From positions 1 through 20,117 of the IMG/VR virus record IMGVR_UViG_3300031951_001529: a stretch of 20,117 nucleotides of DNA; one strand, written 5' to 3'. Shown here piece by piece: positions 11,882 to 19,016 of the stretch; position 1 is the stretch's first letter, and the number at the start of each line of letters is the position of its first letter. The notes beneath the pieces are model-generated. The model saw only the letters and a list, made by a program, of their open reading frames with translations. It was not told where the DNA came from and searched no databases. The position numbers and the translations under genes were made by a program. Source of the DNA: a virus.

Positions 11882-12390
11882 GCGCCTACACGCGACTCGC
11901 GGATGCAATCGCCGAGTTCGATGCCTTGCACCCGGCGCTCGCCCCAGATCACGATCCGCATACCGACAAGGTCATCGACGCCGCCCGCGCCTTCGTGGCC
12001 GAGGCGATGCTCGCCGCGCCGCAGGCCGAGCCGCGCGTCGAACGCTACGGTGACGGCGTGCTGGTGCATTGGCCGGACGGCACGACTAGTCAGTACCTTG
12101 AGGCTGGCGACTGTGTGACTGGTGCCCCGCAGCCGCAGGCCGCTCGCTGCCAGAAGTGCAAAGGAACCGGCGACGTTTGCACCGGAACGATTGACGGAGT
12201 GCCCGAGCTTTTCGACTGCGAACAGTGTGGCGGAACCGGCAAGCAGGCCCCGCAGCCCAGCCCGCAGGCCAGCGCGGAGGATGTCGAGCTTGTCGGCTTG
12301 GCGGTAAAGGAACACGCCGCGAGGTATCCGGGCAGTGTCACCGAAGCCGCATTCGAGCGCATCCGCGCATCGCTGGGGGTGGGCAAGTGA
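11878..12390 (+). CDS. protein with DnaJ-like CxxCxGxG zinc finger
   Basis: 170 residues from a GTG overlapping the previous stop. Residues 91-98 (CQKCKGTG) and 114-121 (CEQCGGTG) form a pair of CxxCxGxG repeats as in the DnaJ zinc-binding domain, but only two of the usual four. There is no J domain. The N-terminal 45 residues are helical and the C-terminal 40 look like a folded helix pair (VELVGLAVKEHAARYPGSVT). Phages often carry such minimal zinc proteins; protein or nucleic-acid binding is possible. It ends in GTGA overlap with the next gene. Confidence 0.65.
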   Translation: MSAYTRLADAIAEFDALHPALAPDHDPHTDKVIDAARAFVAEAMLAAPQAEPRVERYGDGVLVHWPDGTTSQYLEAGDCVTGAPQPQAARCQKCKGTGDVCTGTIDGVPELFDCEQCGGTGKQAPQPSPQASAEDVELVGLAVKEHAARYPGSVTEAAFERIRASLGVGK

Positions 12391-12710
12391 ACAAGCGATA
12401 CGAGGCATATCAGGGCGGCGTGTACCGCCTGAACAAGAACGGCCTGCGCTCCGTGTGGCCGATTGCGCGCGCCGAGGCAGACACCGAAGCCGAGCGAATC
12501 GCGGAGGCAGAGCGCATCGCCGCCGCGCTGAACGCGCAGGCCGAACCCCTGAGCCAAGAGTCGTTGCTTCGCCGAATCGCCGAGCTACAGGGCGCGCAGG
12601 CCGGGGTGGTGGAGGCGTTGGAGTGGATCGCCCGCGTCAATGCCACTGAGGCGGAATATCAGAAGGTCGCACGCGCCGCCCTCGCGGCGGTGAAGGGGGT
12701 GGAGTCGTGA
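12387..12710 (+). CDS. hypothetical protein with charged helix
   Basis: 107 residues from a GTG in the previous stop (GTGA). A short N-terminal beta-hairpin-like part (YEAYQGGVYRLNKNGLRSVW) is followed by Glu/Ala/Arg-rich helices (EAERIAEAERIAAALNAQ). The frame is open far upstream, but the GTG fits the operon pattern. No family recognised. Confidence 0.55.
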   Translation: MNKRYEAYQGGVYRLNKNGLRSVWPIARAEADTEAERIAEAERIAAALNAQAEPLSQESLLRRIAELQGAQAGVVEALEWIARVNATEAEYQKVARAALAAVKGVES

Positions 12711-12937
12711 TTCTCGCCATTCTGTTCTGCGCGCTGATCCTGATTTCCTACGCAAGCGCCAAGGCGCTTGAGAAATGGGTTGCGCGCGCCTTCGAAATCG
12801 ACAGGCGCCACCGACTGCTGACCAAGGCGCGTGAGTGCGTGCTGTCCGACCGATGCAATGCGGGCCGATGGGCCGATGCAGCAAGCGGAATGGTCAATGC
12901 CGTGAACCGATCCGAGCCGCCGGAGGTGAAGCCGTGA
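12707..12937 (+). CDS. small membrane protein
   Basis: 76 residues from a GTG in the previous stop. An N-terminal membrane segment (ILAILFCALILISYASAKAL) is followed by a basic cytoplasmic helix and two cysteines. It ends in GTGA overlap with the next gene. No family recognised. Confidence 0.55.
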   Translation: MILAILFCALILISYASAKALEKWVARAFEIDRRHRLLTKARECVLSDRCNAGRWADAASGMVNAVNRSEPPEVKP

Positions 12938-13449
12938 AGCCACTGACGAAATGCCAGCCCTACCTGTGGCGTGAGCTTGACGGCACGCCGTCGATTGTCG
13001 TCATCGACACCGAGAGCGGCAGCTACTACAGGGCCAGCGAAGCCGACGCCCGCATTCGCCACTGGCAAGACGAGGCATTGTGCGCCGAGGAGGCTGCGCT
13101 GTCGCACGCCAAGCGCATCGCGGAGCTTGAGGCCGAGCGCGATAGCTTGAAGGTTGACCGATCCTTGGCGCTTGAAGCTGTCGCAACGGCAGAGGCCGAG
13201 CGCGGCGCGGCCCTTCAAGCCGTCGATGACCTGCGAGCCGCGCGCGCGGAGGTGGCCGAGCTTGAGAAGGCGGTCTATACATGGCGTCGTGACTGCGAAG
13301 CGGCGCGGGCGGTTGCGGACGAGCAGCTAAAGCTCGCGCACAAAATGGGCATCGCGCTGGACGTTGTTAGCCGAGGCCCCGACACCTCCGGCATGACTGT
13401 GACGATCAACGCGATGCCGGCCATCGACGCGGCCCGAGGTGCCCAATGA
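12934..13449 (+). CDS. coiled-coil protein, unknown
   Basis: 171 residues from a GTG in the previous stop. Residues 1-35 look like a small beta domain (WRELDGTPSIVVIDTESGSY). Residues about 50-125 are one long, highly charged coiled coil (KRIAELEAERDSLKVDRSLA and on). The last 30 residues contain MTVTINAMPAI. Similar coiled-coil proteins occur in left-early phage operons without known role. It ends in ATGA with the next gene. Confidence 0.6.
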   Translation: MKPLTKCQPYLWRELDGTPSIVVIDTESGSYYRASEADARIRHWQDEALCAEEAALSHAKRIAELEAERDSLKVDRSLALEAVATAEAERGAALQAVDDLRAARAEVAELEKAVYTWRRDCEAARAVADEQLKLAHKMGIALDVVSRGPDTSGMTVTINAMPAIDAARGAQ

Positions 13450-13676
13450 GCAAGGCGTTCGCGAACCTGCTCCGCCCATCCGCAGAACAACGCAACTCCG
13501 CCCGCCGCGGCGGCGCCAAGGTGGCCGGCCTGTACCTGATCGAGGGCCAGTACCTCACCGCCGATCAACTCGCCGCACGCATGCGCACCGAGAAGGCCAA
13601 AGCCGTCGCGCGCTACAGCCGCGCGAAGCGCAAGCCGGGCCCGATGACCTGGGCGAAGCTGGGCGTCACCGGCTGA
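13446..13676 (+). CDS. small basic protein, possibly DNA-binding
   Basis: 76 residues starting in ATGA with the gene before. The middle (YLIEGQYLTADQLAARMRTE) resembles a short helix-turn-helix, and the C-terminal part is strongly basic (AVARYSRAKRKPGPMTW). DNA binding is plausible from charge and helix pattern, not from a recognised family. It lies two genes before the integrase. Confidence 0.55.
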   Translation: MSKAFANLLRPSAEQRNSARRGGAKVAGLYLIEGQYLTADQLAARMRTEKAKAVARYSRAKRKPGPMTWAKLGVTG

Positions 13677-13677
13677 C

Positions 13678-13887
13678 ATGGTCCGCGCCCTGGTCACCTT
13701 CGACGACCTGAAGGCCACCACCGGCTATGCCCGGCTGGCCGACGTCGAGCGCTGCCTGAAGAAAGCCGGCATCCGGTACTTCTACGGCCGGGGGGGCGTC
13801 TGGACCACCGTTGACCTGATCAACGCCGCCGGCGGCGGGCTGCCGGCCAACGATGGACAGCCCTACAGTCCAGACGACATCGTGTAG
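13678..13887 (+). CDS. DUF4224-like protein upstream of integrase
   Basis: 69 residues; the ATG lies 1 bp after the previous stop. LVTFDDLKATTGYARLADVE followed by LKKAGIRYFYGRGG resembles DUF4224, a small winged-helix-like family often encoded directly before phage integrases. By position it may act as an excisionase or integrase partner; that is inferred. The integrase ATG follows 2 bp after its stop. Confidence 0.65.
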   Translation: MVRALVTFDDLKATTGYARLADVERCLKKAGIRYFYGRGGVWTTVDLINAAGGGLPANDGQPYSPDDIV

Positions 13888-13889
13888 CC

Positions 13890-15020
13890 ATGCCCCGCGC
13901 CCGCCAGCACAACCCGAGCATCCCCGCGCACATCGACCAAGCCGCCCTGCCCAAGGGCGTCTACTGGGAGCGCGGCCGCTGGTACGTGCTGGATCCGCAC
14001 CCCGAGGGCGGCAGGCCCCGCAAGCGCACCGTGGCGGGCGCTGCGGCGCGCCTGAGCGACCTGCACACCATCATCGAGCAGCGGCGAGGCGTCGACACCG
14101 GCACGCTGCGGGGCGTCTGCGCGCTGTTTCGCGAGTCGCCCGACTTCCGCCAGCTCGCGCCGAGCACCCGGAAGAGCTACGACTACTGCCGCGACGTGCT
14201 GTGCGACTTCAAGACGAAGATCGGCGCGCCGCTCGGCGATCTCGACCTTCGCCGGCTCACGCCACCCGCCCTGCAGCGCGTGGTCGACGCCATCGGCGCC
14301 GAGCACCCGCGCACCGCATCGCAGTCGCTGGGCTACATGAAGCGCGTGCTGCGCTGGGCCGTGAACCGCGGCCATGCCCAGGCAAACCCCGCCGCCAGCC
14401 TCGAGGCGCCGAAGCTGCGGCCGAAGCGCCGCCTGCCGGACCACGACGCCTACGTGGCGCTGCTGAACTTCGCCCGCGAGCGCGGCGCGCTGCAGGCGCA
14501 CACAAAGGGCTCGGTCGCGCCGTACCTGTGGGTGGCCATGGAGATCGCCTACCGCTGCCACCTGCGCGGCATCGAGGTGCTCGACCTCACCGACGCCGAC
14601 GCCACGGCGGAACACCTGGTCACGAACCGTCGCAAGGGCAGCCGGTCGACGCGGTGGGAGTGGACACCCGCGCTGCGCGCCGCCTGGGACGCCGCCATCG
14701 CCTACCGCACGGCCGTCTGGGATGCCTCGCGCCGGCCGGTACCGATGCGCGCCGAGCTGCGCCCGTTGATCGTTTCCCAGGGCGGCGAAGCGCTCCGGAA
14801 GTCCAGCTTCGACACCGCGTGGCAGCGCTTTGTGCACCTCGCCATGGCCGAGGGCGTGATCACGCCAGAGCAGCGCTTCTCGCCGCACGACCTCAAGCGC
14901 AAAGGCATCACCGAGCGCCCTGGCACTCGCGCCGACAAGCAACTCGCCAGCGGCCATCGGGCGGCCCAGATGCTCGACGTCTACGACCTCAGCGTGCCGA
15001 CGGCGAAGCCGATCGAGTAG
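13890..15020 (+). CDS. int: tyrosine-recombinase phage integrase
   Basis: 376 residues. An arm-binding-like N-terminus (residues 1-60) and a SAM-like core-binding domain (about 70-175, LAPSTRKSYDYCRDVLCDFK) precede the catalytic domain. Candidate catalytic residues are Arg226 (CHLRGIEVL), Lys249 (NRRKGSR), His333 with Lys336 where HxxR is usual (PHDLKRKGIT), His356 (ASGHR) and the nucleophile Tyr365 (DVYDL). The Lys in the second Arg position is a known variant but worth noting. It catalyses integration at attB and, with a directionality factor, excision. It is the last gene of the left-early operon, 66 bp before the tRNA-Lys att core, as in lambda. Confidence 0.92.
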   Translation: MPRARQHNPSIPAHIDQAALPKGVYWERGRWYVLDPHPEGGRPRKRTVAGAAARLSDLHTIIEQRRGVDTGTLRGVCALFRESPDFRQLAPSTRKSYDYCRDVLCDFKTKIGAPLGDLDLRRLTPPALQRVVDAIGAEHPRTASQSLGYMKRVLRWAVNRGHAQANPAASLEAPKLRPKRRLPDHDAYVALLNFARERGALQAHTKGSVAPYLWVAMEIAYRCHLRGIEVLDLTDADATAEHLVTNRRKGSRSTRWEWTPALRAAWDAAIAYRTAVWDASRRPVPMRAELRPLIVSQGGEALRKSSFDTAWQRFVHLAMAEGVITPEQRFSPHDLKRKGITERPGTRADKQLASGHRAAQMLDVYDLSVPTAKPIE

Positions 15021-15027
15021 CGCGTAG

Positions 15028-15051
15028 TTTTCCCAATCGTTTCCCCAATCG
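15028..15051. repeat. tandem 12-bp repeats, probable integrase arm sites
   Basis: TTTTCCCAATCG (15028-15039) is followed directly by TTTCCCCAATCG (15040-15051), identical except for one base. A similar GTTTCCCCACAC lies beyond the core (15226-15236). Repeats of this size beside an att core are typical integrase arm-binding sites. Confidence 0.55.
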
Positions 15052-15085
15052 CACGCAGTCGACGCGGCTAAGGTACTGATTGAAG

Positions 15086-15130
15086 TGGTGGGCCGTGATG
15101 GATTCGAACCATCGACCAACTAGTTAAAAG
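15086..15130 (-). other. attP: att core: 3' half of tRNA-Lys(UUU)
   Basis: On the minus strand the segment reads from the anticodon loop CTTTTAA (anticodon UUU at 15128-15126), the 3' arm of the anticodon stem CTAGT, a 5-base variable loop, a perfect T-arm (GATGG/CCATC with loop TTCGAAT), the acceptor arm ACGGCCC and a coded CCA at 15086. The 5' half (D-arm, acceptor partner GGGCCGT) is absent; the bases before the loop cannot complete the anticodon stem. Phages that insert into tRNA genes carry exactly such a 3' half so that the host tRNA is restored. Flanking sequences are int on one side and lysis-type genes on the other. Not an expressed tRNA. Confidence 0.85.
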
Positions 15131-15331
15131 GCACCTACAAAATGCCCCTTAATCAGTGCGTTACCGTCGAAAGACTTCCCACCAGTCAGCCGCCGAACTC
15201 TCGTTTTCTGCGGGGGTTTTTCGTCGTTTCCCCACACCTTTCGAAGTGCCCGGCACAGCTTCGACCTTGCTCAAGGGCCGGGGCGGTTGGGGGGGGGAGC
15301 GGCAACCCTTCGGAATTGTCGAACAGTTCGT

Positions 15332-15547
15332 TCAGCCCTTGCCCGCCAGCGCCTCAAGCGCGTACTGCACGGTGTACGGAGCCGCCCGCCAGCCATCCGA
15401 CCCCTCGGCGGCGAGGTAGTAGCGCATTACCCGCTCGCTCACGCCGATACGCTGGGCGGCAGCGCGCTGACTCAGGCCGCTGCGTTCCACCAGCGCCCGG
15501 AGATACTCCGGGGCTGGGTTGTGCTGGGACGCGTCGGGCTGGTTCAT
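15332..15547 (-). CDS. small XRE-like HTH regulator
   Basis: 71 residues. LVERSGLSQRAAAQRIGVSE, then RVMRYYLAAEG, is a helix-turn-helix of XRE type near residues 18-50, with a short C-terminal helix. The ATG overlaps the stop of the gene at 15544 (ATGA), so both are one transcript from the promoter at 15910-15938. It could bind the palindrome in that promoter; that is inference. It is the last minus-strand gene before the att region. Confidence 0.7.
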   Translation of the reverse strand: MNQPDASQHNPAPEYLRALVERSGLSQRAAAQRIGVSERVMRYYLAAEGSDGWRAAPYTVQYALEALAGKG

Positions 15548-15864
15548 TCTTCGCCAAACACCTGAAAGAGAAGCTCTTCGCGCTCAGCCGCGTCCTCAAA
15601 TCCATTGATGAGGCTGCGGGCGTGCTCTGGGTCGGTCGCCGCGATGGCCGCCAGCACGATGCCGCCACCGAGCCCACCGGCAGAGCCGACAAGCGCCGCG
15701 CCTTCGCATCGCTCAGCGTCGTCGAACTCGACACGAACGGACTTTCCACGATTGAACTTTGCGTCGCCACGCACTTCAACGTGCGTGCGGTTCCAGCGAG
15801 CAACCCACGCCGGGCCAGCGACTTTTTGAACTGCGGCGGTAACTGCTTCCTGAGTGGTGTTCAT
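15544..15864 (-). CDS. hypothetical phage protein
   Basis: 106 residues with a GGAG ribosome binding site about 7 bp before the ATG. The N-terminal half looks like an alpha/beta domain (VARWNRTHVEVRGDAKFNRG). A short glycine-rich hydrophobic stretch (ALVGSAGGLGGGIVLAAIAA, about residues 57-76) could be a membrane segment, and the C-terminus is acidic. First gene of a two-gene unit with the HTH regulator. It could be a small effector or toxin partner of the regulator, but nothing shows this. Confidence 0.55.
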   Translation of the reverse strand: MNTTQEAVTAAVQKVAGPAWVARWNRTHVEVRGDAKFNRGKSVRVEFDDAERCEGAALVGSAGGLGGGIVLAAIAATDPEHARSLINGFEDAAEREELLFQVFGEE

Positions 15865-15909
15865 GGTCTATCTCCTGTTTCGCCTCGCCGGGGTGGCTGG
15901 CATGGGAGT

Positions 15910-15938
15910 AGAATAAGGCACAATGTGCCTATGCGCAA
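15910..15938 (-). promoter_or_regulatory. promoter with a 15-bp palindrome in its spacer
   Basis: On the minus strand a -35 TTGCGC (15938-15933) and a -10 TATTCT (15915-15910) are 17 bp apart. Most of the spacer (15930-15916) is the perfect inverted repeat AGGCACA-T-TGTGCCT. A regulator bound there would block RNA polymerase. It lies 46 bp before the 15864 gene and downstream of the lysis genes, so the two-gene HTH unit can be expressed separately from late genes. Confidence 0.6.
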
Positions 15939-15962
15939 GTGTTCGCTTATGACTTTTCGTCA

Positions 15963-16223
15963 TCATTTTTCCGGCACCGCCCCGCCCTCGATGCGGCGGA
16001 TGGCGGCCTTGTCGGCGTTGCACGCCTCCAGCTCGGCCTTCCGCGCGGCGGCCACCACCGGGCAATGGCTCAGCGGCCCCTCGGCGATGGGGTGGGCGTC
16101 GGTGAGGGCCGCCGGCACCTCCACGTACACCGTGCGGTCGACGTAGACGATCCGGGGCTCGACCACGGTGCGGCCGCAGCCCACCAGGGCGAGGGTCAAT
16201 AGTCCGAGAGCGATGCAGCGCAT
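15963..16223 (-). CDS. Rz1: Rz1-like outer-membrane spanin lipoprotein
   Basis: 86 residues from the ATG at 16223. MRCIALGLLTLALVGC is a lipoprotein signal with lipobox LVGC (Cys16). The mature part is about 71 residues with two further cysteines. The start lies inside the Rz gene 3' end in another frame (28-bp overlap), the classic overlapping Rz/Rz1 arrangement. The spanin pair joins and fuses inner and outer membranes in the last step of lysis of Gram-negative hosts. An upstream open frame exists but is the antisense-like shadow of Rz. Confidence 0.8.
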   Translation of the reverse strand: MRCIALGLLTLALVGCGRTVVEPRIVYVDRTVYVEVPAALTDAHPIAEGPLSHCPVVAAARKAELEACNADKAAIRRIEGGAVPEK

Positions 16224-16594
16224 GCGGCCTCCATCTGAGTCAGGGCAATAGCGCAGGACGGCGGCCGGCGGCCCCAGTTCGTGCGGAAGTCGGCGAGGTC
16301 CCGCTCGGCCTTGTCCTTCTCGCGCTCCGCGGCGGCGATAGCGTCTGCGGCCTGCTCGGCCTGCCGTTTGCGGGCGGCTTCGGCCTTTTCGCGCTCGGCC
16401 TCGGCGGCGTCTGCCGCCTCCTGCCAAGCCTCGTTGGCGCCGCGGGCGATCGTGAGCTGGGCCGCGGCGTCGGCGCTTTCTGCCTGCAGCTTCCACAGCC
16501 GGGCCGTCTGCACGCCCGCGGTGAGGGCCAGCACCAGGGCGATGCCGGCGACCACCGTGCCGCGCACCCCAAGGAAAGCGACGATGGCGCTCAT
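16196..16594 (-). CDS. Rz: Rz-like inner-membrane spanin
   Basis: 132 residues. An N-terminal membrane anchor (about residues 8-28, VRGTVVAGIALVLALTAGVQ) is followed by a long Ala/Glu/Lys-rich periplasmic coiled coil (about 32-100) and a C-terminal part with two cysteines. This is the i-spanin layout; its partner Rz1 overlaps the 3' end. It begins in a 4-bp overlap with the coiled-coil membrane gene upstream (16591). Confidence 0.82.
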   Translation of the reverse strand: MSAIVAFLGVRGTVVAGIALVLALTAGVQTARLWKLQAESADAAAQLTIARGANEAWQEAADAAEAEREKAEAARKRQAEQAADAIAAAEREKDKAERDLADFRTNWGRRPPSCAIALTQMEAACAASLSDY

Positions 16595-16866
16595 CGGCGG
16601 GCCTCCAGGGCATCAAGGCGGCGATTGATCGACTCCAGCCTGGCGTCGATCTCGCGCTGCGTGGGCAGCTGGGCCAGCTGCGTGCGCACGTCCTTCACCT
16701 CGGCCTTCAGTTCGTCCATCGCGACGCGCTGCTCGATCTGCGCGTCATACATGGTCTGCAGGGTGCCCCCCACCCAAATCAGCCCCGCCGTGATGAGCGC
16801 CAATGCGATGGTCTGAAAGTGACGTTCCATGGCCCCTGCCTTTCTCCGGTTGGTTTCGTCGTTCAT
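16591..16866 (-). CDS. one-TM coiled-coil protein, holin candidate
   Basis: 91 residues. After a basic N-terminus one membrane segment (about 19-37, FQTIALALITAGLIWVGGTL) is followed by a coiled coil (ELKAEVKDVRTQLAQLPTQR and on). The ATG at 16866 overlaps the endolysin stop (ATGA-type); Met13 is an alternative start. It sits between endolysin and spanins, where holins or holin-like proteins usually lie. Single-TM coiled-coil proteins of this size occur in many lysis cassettes; function as holin is inferred. Confidence 0.6.
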   Translation of the reverse strand: MNDETNRRKAGAMERHFQTIALALITAGLIWVGGTLQTMYDAQIEQRVAMDELKAEVKDVRTQLAQLPTQREIDARLESINRRLDALEARR

Positions 16867-17831
16867 GCCCCTGCCCTCGCCGCCTGCGCCTCAGCGCGCC
16901 GCCGGGCACATAGCCCGGGCCCGTTCTTGGTGTCGTTCGCCCAGACGCTGCAGCTCGCCTGAAGCTGGCGGGCCGTGCACTCGGCGTCGCCGGCGGGCAG
17001 GCACACGTCGCGGATCTCGCGCCGATGCACGCGGCGGCTGCCGGCCATGGCCTCGCCGCGGTTGTAAGTCTCGGAAGTCAGCGCGCACTGCACGCCCGGC
17101 GGAGCGGCGTCGAAGTGGCGGCCGTAGGCGCGCCGAGCAGCTGCTCGGTACCGGGGAATGCTGCTGGCCTCCAGCACGTCGACGGCCATGGCCCAGGGCA
17201 CCACGATGTCGCGATAGCGCGGCAACGCAGCCCGGGCCGGCTCGCCGATCACCCCGGCCGTCGTCGAGAGGCGCGGCGCGGCGGCGTGCGCCGACCACTC
17301 GCGCAGGATCGTCGGCGCCGACTGGTGGCCGCCGTCGTACCCCACGCCCCAAGTGATGCCGCTCGCCCCACCCGGCCAGATCGGCGACTGGTACCGCCGC
17401 ACGTAGGCCTGCTGGCTGGTGATCTCCCACCGCACCAGCAAGTCGCGCGTGCACTGCGTGGCCGGCGTGGTAGCGCCCGCGAAGCTGCTGAAGGCGAAGT
17501 ACAGCACCCCGAACATCACCAGCCATTCGAGGCGATCCTTCACGATCACCCACAGCGCGTTCTTGTTGCCGTTCGCGGCGCGCTCGTGCAGGTCTTTCTC
17601 GGCCTCGGCGTCGAGGTCGTACCAGTACTCCGCTTTGAATCGCCACGCGAGGTAGCCCAGCAGCGCGACCGGCAGCAGGCCCACCAGGTAGTCGGTGAGG
17701 ATGGGCCCCACCTCGAGCGCCGGCTGGCCGCGATACCAGGTGAAAGCCCACGCCGCGGCGAGCAGCACCAGCAGCGCGGGGACGATGGCCGACACCTCGA
17801 TGTGGCGGCGGAGGAAGGTGAGAAGGCGCAT
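16863..17831 (-). CDS. membrane-anchored GH24-like endolysin
   Basis: 322 residues from the ATG at 17831; a GTG at 17837 is also possible. Three membrane segments lie at about residues 12-33, 43-64 and 102-119. The lysozyme-like domain begins near 130: WEITSQQAYVRRYQSPIWPG, then GITWGVGYDGGH, which fits the GH24 (T4-lysozyme type) active site, with Glu136 the candidate catalytic acid. It would cut peptidoglycan at lysis. Anchored endolysins usually have one signal-arrest segment; three segments suggest a fusion with a membrane protein, or that holin-like and lysin functions are joined. It is followed by a holin candidate and spanins. Confidence 0.72.
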   Translation of the reverse strand: MRLLTFLRRHIEVSAIVPALLVLLAAAWAFTWYRGQPALEVGPILTDYLVGLLPVALLGYLAWRFKAEYWYDLDAEAEKDLHERAANGNKNALWVIVKDRLEWLVMFGVLYFAFSSFAGATTPATQCTRDLLVRWEITSQQAYVRRYQSPIWPGGASGITWGVGYDGGHQSAPTILREWSAHAAAPRLSTTAGVIGEPARAALPRYRDIVVPWAMAVDVLEASSIPRYRAAARRAYGRHFDAAPPGVQCALTSETYNRGEAMAGSRRVHRREIRDVCLPAGDAECTARQLQASCSVWANDTKNGPGLCARRRAEAQAARAGA

Positions 17832-17868
17832 GGTCACAAGTCCGTAAGCGGCGAAGTCGGAGAGCTAT

Positions 17869-18348
17869 TCAAGGACGCGTAAAGACACGCGTTTCGCCAG
17901 CGGAAGACCACGTTTGACCGGCGACGCTCCAAAGCGTTGTCCAAGCCGCGTTGTCGCTGCTGTATTGAATCTCGAAATCTCGAGGGTATTGACCTAACAG
18001 GCCATCCGACCTTCCCGTGTACGCAACTTCCGCGACGGACACCGGCGATCCGAAATCATAGGAAAGCCAAGCGGGAACGCCTGTTCCACTGGCGCCGCTC
18101 CAGATCGTCGAAGGGTTGCCATCGAACGCGAAAGACGGGACGAGCGAGCCGAAAACGGAGCTAGCCGCGGCTGTTCCCCCGGTTGCGATACTCGGCCCTC
18201 CAGGCACACTTCTGAACTGGAGTTCAGCGCACGAATGGGCGCTTCCGCCGCCGTCAAGCTGCGTCACGAAGAATCGCCAATAGCGTGCAGAAACACCGCC
18301 GCCGCCCGAAGCGCCGAGGCTCATCATCCCTTGCGTGAGCGCGAGCAT
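17869..18348 (-). CDS. discoidin (F5/8 type C)-like tail-associated protein
   Basis: 159 residues from the ATG at 18348, which overlaps the previous stop (TAATG). After a Gly-rich N-terminus, a discoidin-like domain covers most of the protein: ARYWRFFVTQLDGGGSAHSC, PSFAFDGNPSTIWSG, LSYDFGSPVSVAEVAYTGR and DFEIQYSSDNAAWTTLW are typical strands. Such jelly-roll domains bind carbohydrates. Placed after the tail-tip genes, it is a likely host-surface-binding or tail-fibre-end protein. It is 38 bp before the endolysin. Confidence 0.75.
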   Translation of the reverse strand: MLALTQGMMSLGASGGGGVSARYWRFFVTQLDGGGSAHSCAELQFRSVPGGPSIATGGTAAASSVFGSLVPSFAFDGNPSTIWSGASGTGVPAWLSYDFGSPVSVAEVAYTGRSDGLLGQYPRDFEIQYSSDNAAWTTLWSVAGQTWSSAGETRVFTRP

Positions 18349-19016
18349 TACGCGGCCACCCCGCGCATGGTGTATTCCCAGCGCGCGCCCTGGTCGAACG
18401 TGGTGATGGTCAGCAGCGTCCACGCGTTGCTCGCGGTCTGGATCGCGGTGTCGCTGCCTGCCGTGGCGCGGAAGCTGGTGGGCAGCGCGAACGTGCGGCC
18501 GCCTGTCGCGTCCTGACGGATCCGGATGGCCAGCGACACCGCGCGTCCAGTCGCAGGCAGGTTGGTGAACGTGAGGGCCGTGACGTTGCCCGTCAGGTTC
18601 AGGGTGAAGAAATCGCCGAGCGAACAGTCGACGTTTACCGATCCCGAAGTGCTCAGCGCCGTGACGGCATCACGCGCAGCCGCGCCACCGCCGCCAGTCA
18701 CCACCACCCAAGCCGAACCGTCGAAGCGGCGCACCTCGGTGCCCACCTGCTTCAACCAGCCGAAGAACGGGGCGAAGCGATACCAAGTGCCGGAGCGCCA
18801 CAGAACCACGTCGTTCTGCGCGAAGGTCGACCACGCGCCGGTCGGCGTCGCGCCGAGGATGTGAACCTGGCCATCGGCGGGCGAGGCGGGCGGCGTGCTG
18901 AGGATGCTCGTCGCCCCGCGAGCCAGCACCTCGGTGCGCAGAAAGCTGTCGTTGACGGGCGTGCTGGGCTGGGTCGTGCCCTGAATCCAGACGGGCAGCG
19001 GGAACATGGCGCTCAA
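18348..19016 (-). CDS. DUF2793-like tail protein
   Basis: 222 residues from a TTG at 19016 (GAGG 8 bp upstream, overlapping the previous stop); an ATG at 19007 is three codons later. The first 100 residues (ILSTPPASPADGQVHILGAT, then PTGAWSTFAQNDVVLW, GTWYRFAPFFGWLKQVG) match DUF2793, seen in GTA and siphovirus tail modules. The second half is a beta-rich domain (SVNVDCSLGDFFTLNLTGNV, then TALTFTNLPATG) as in fibre tips. It is probably part of the distal tail, downstream of the tail-tip protein. Confidence 0.75.
   Translation of the reverse strand: MSAMFPLPVWIQGTTQPSTPVNDSFLRTEVLARGATSILSTPPASPADGQVHILGATPTGAWSTFAQNDVVLWRSGTWYRFAPFFGWLKQVGTEVRRFDGSAWVVVTGGGGAAARDAVTALSTSGSVNVDCSLGDFFTLNLTGNVTALTFTNLPATGRAVSLAIRIRQDATGGRTFALPTSFRATAGSDTAIQTASNAWTLLTITTFDQGARWEYTMRGVAA

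Noticed and set aside
10726-12408. 560-codon minus-strand frame
   Set aside because: Opposes four coupled plus-strand genes, two of which have clear motifs (HNH-like and CxxCxGxG).
13863-15119. 418-codon minus-strand frame over the integrase
   Set aside because: Shadow of the integrase, whose catalytic residues are on the plus strand.
15086-15130. Functional tRNA-Lys gene
   Set aside because: The 5' half (acceptor, D-arm, 5' anticodon stem) is missing; only the att core is present.
15910-15938. CI operator
   Set aside because: The palindrome AGGCACA-T-TGTGCCT has a 1-bp centre and a different half-site from the CAC-N5-GTG dyads near cI.
15948-15970. Rho-independent terminator (ATGAC/GTCAT stem then T-run, plus strand)
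   Set aside because: The stem is only 5 bp and A/T-containing, and no plus-strand transcript is expected there.
17025-17882. 285-codon plus-strand frame over the endolysin
   Set aside because: Arg/His-rich shadow of the membrane-anchored lysozyme-like gene.
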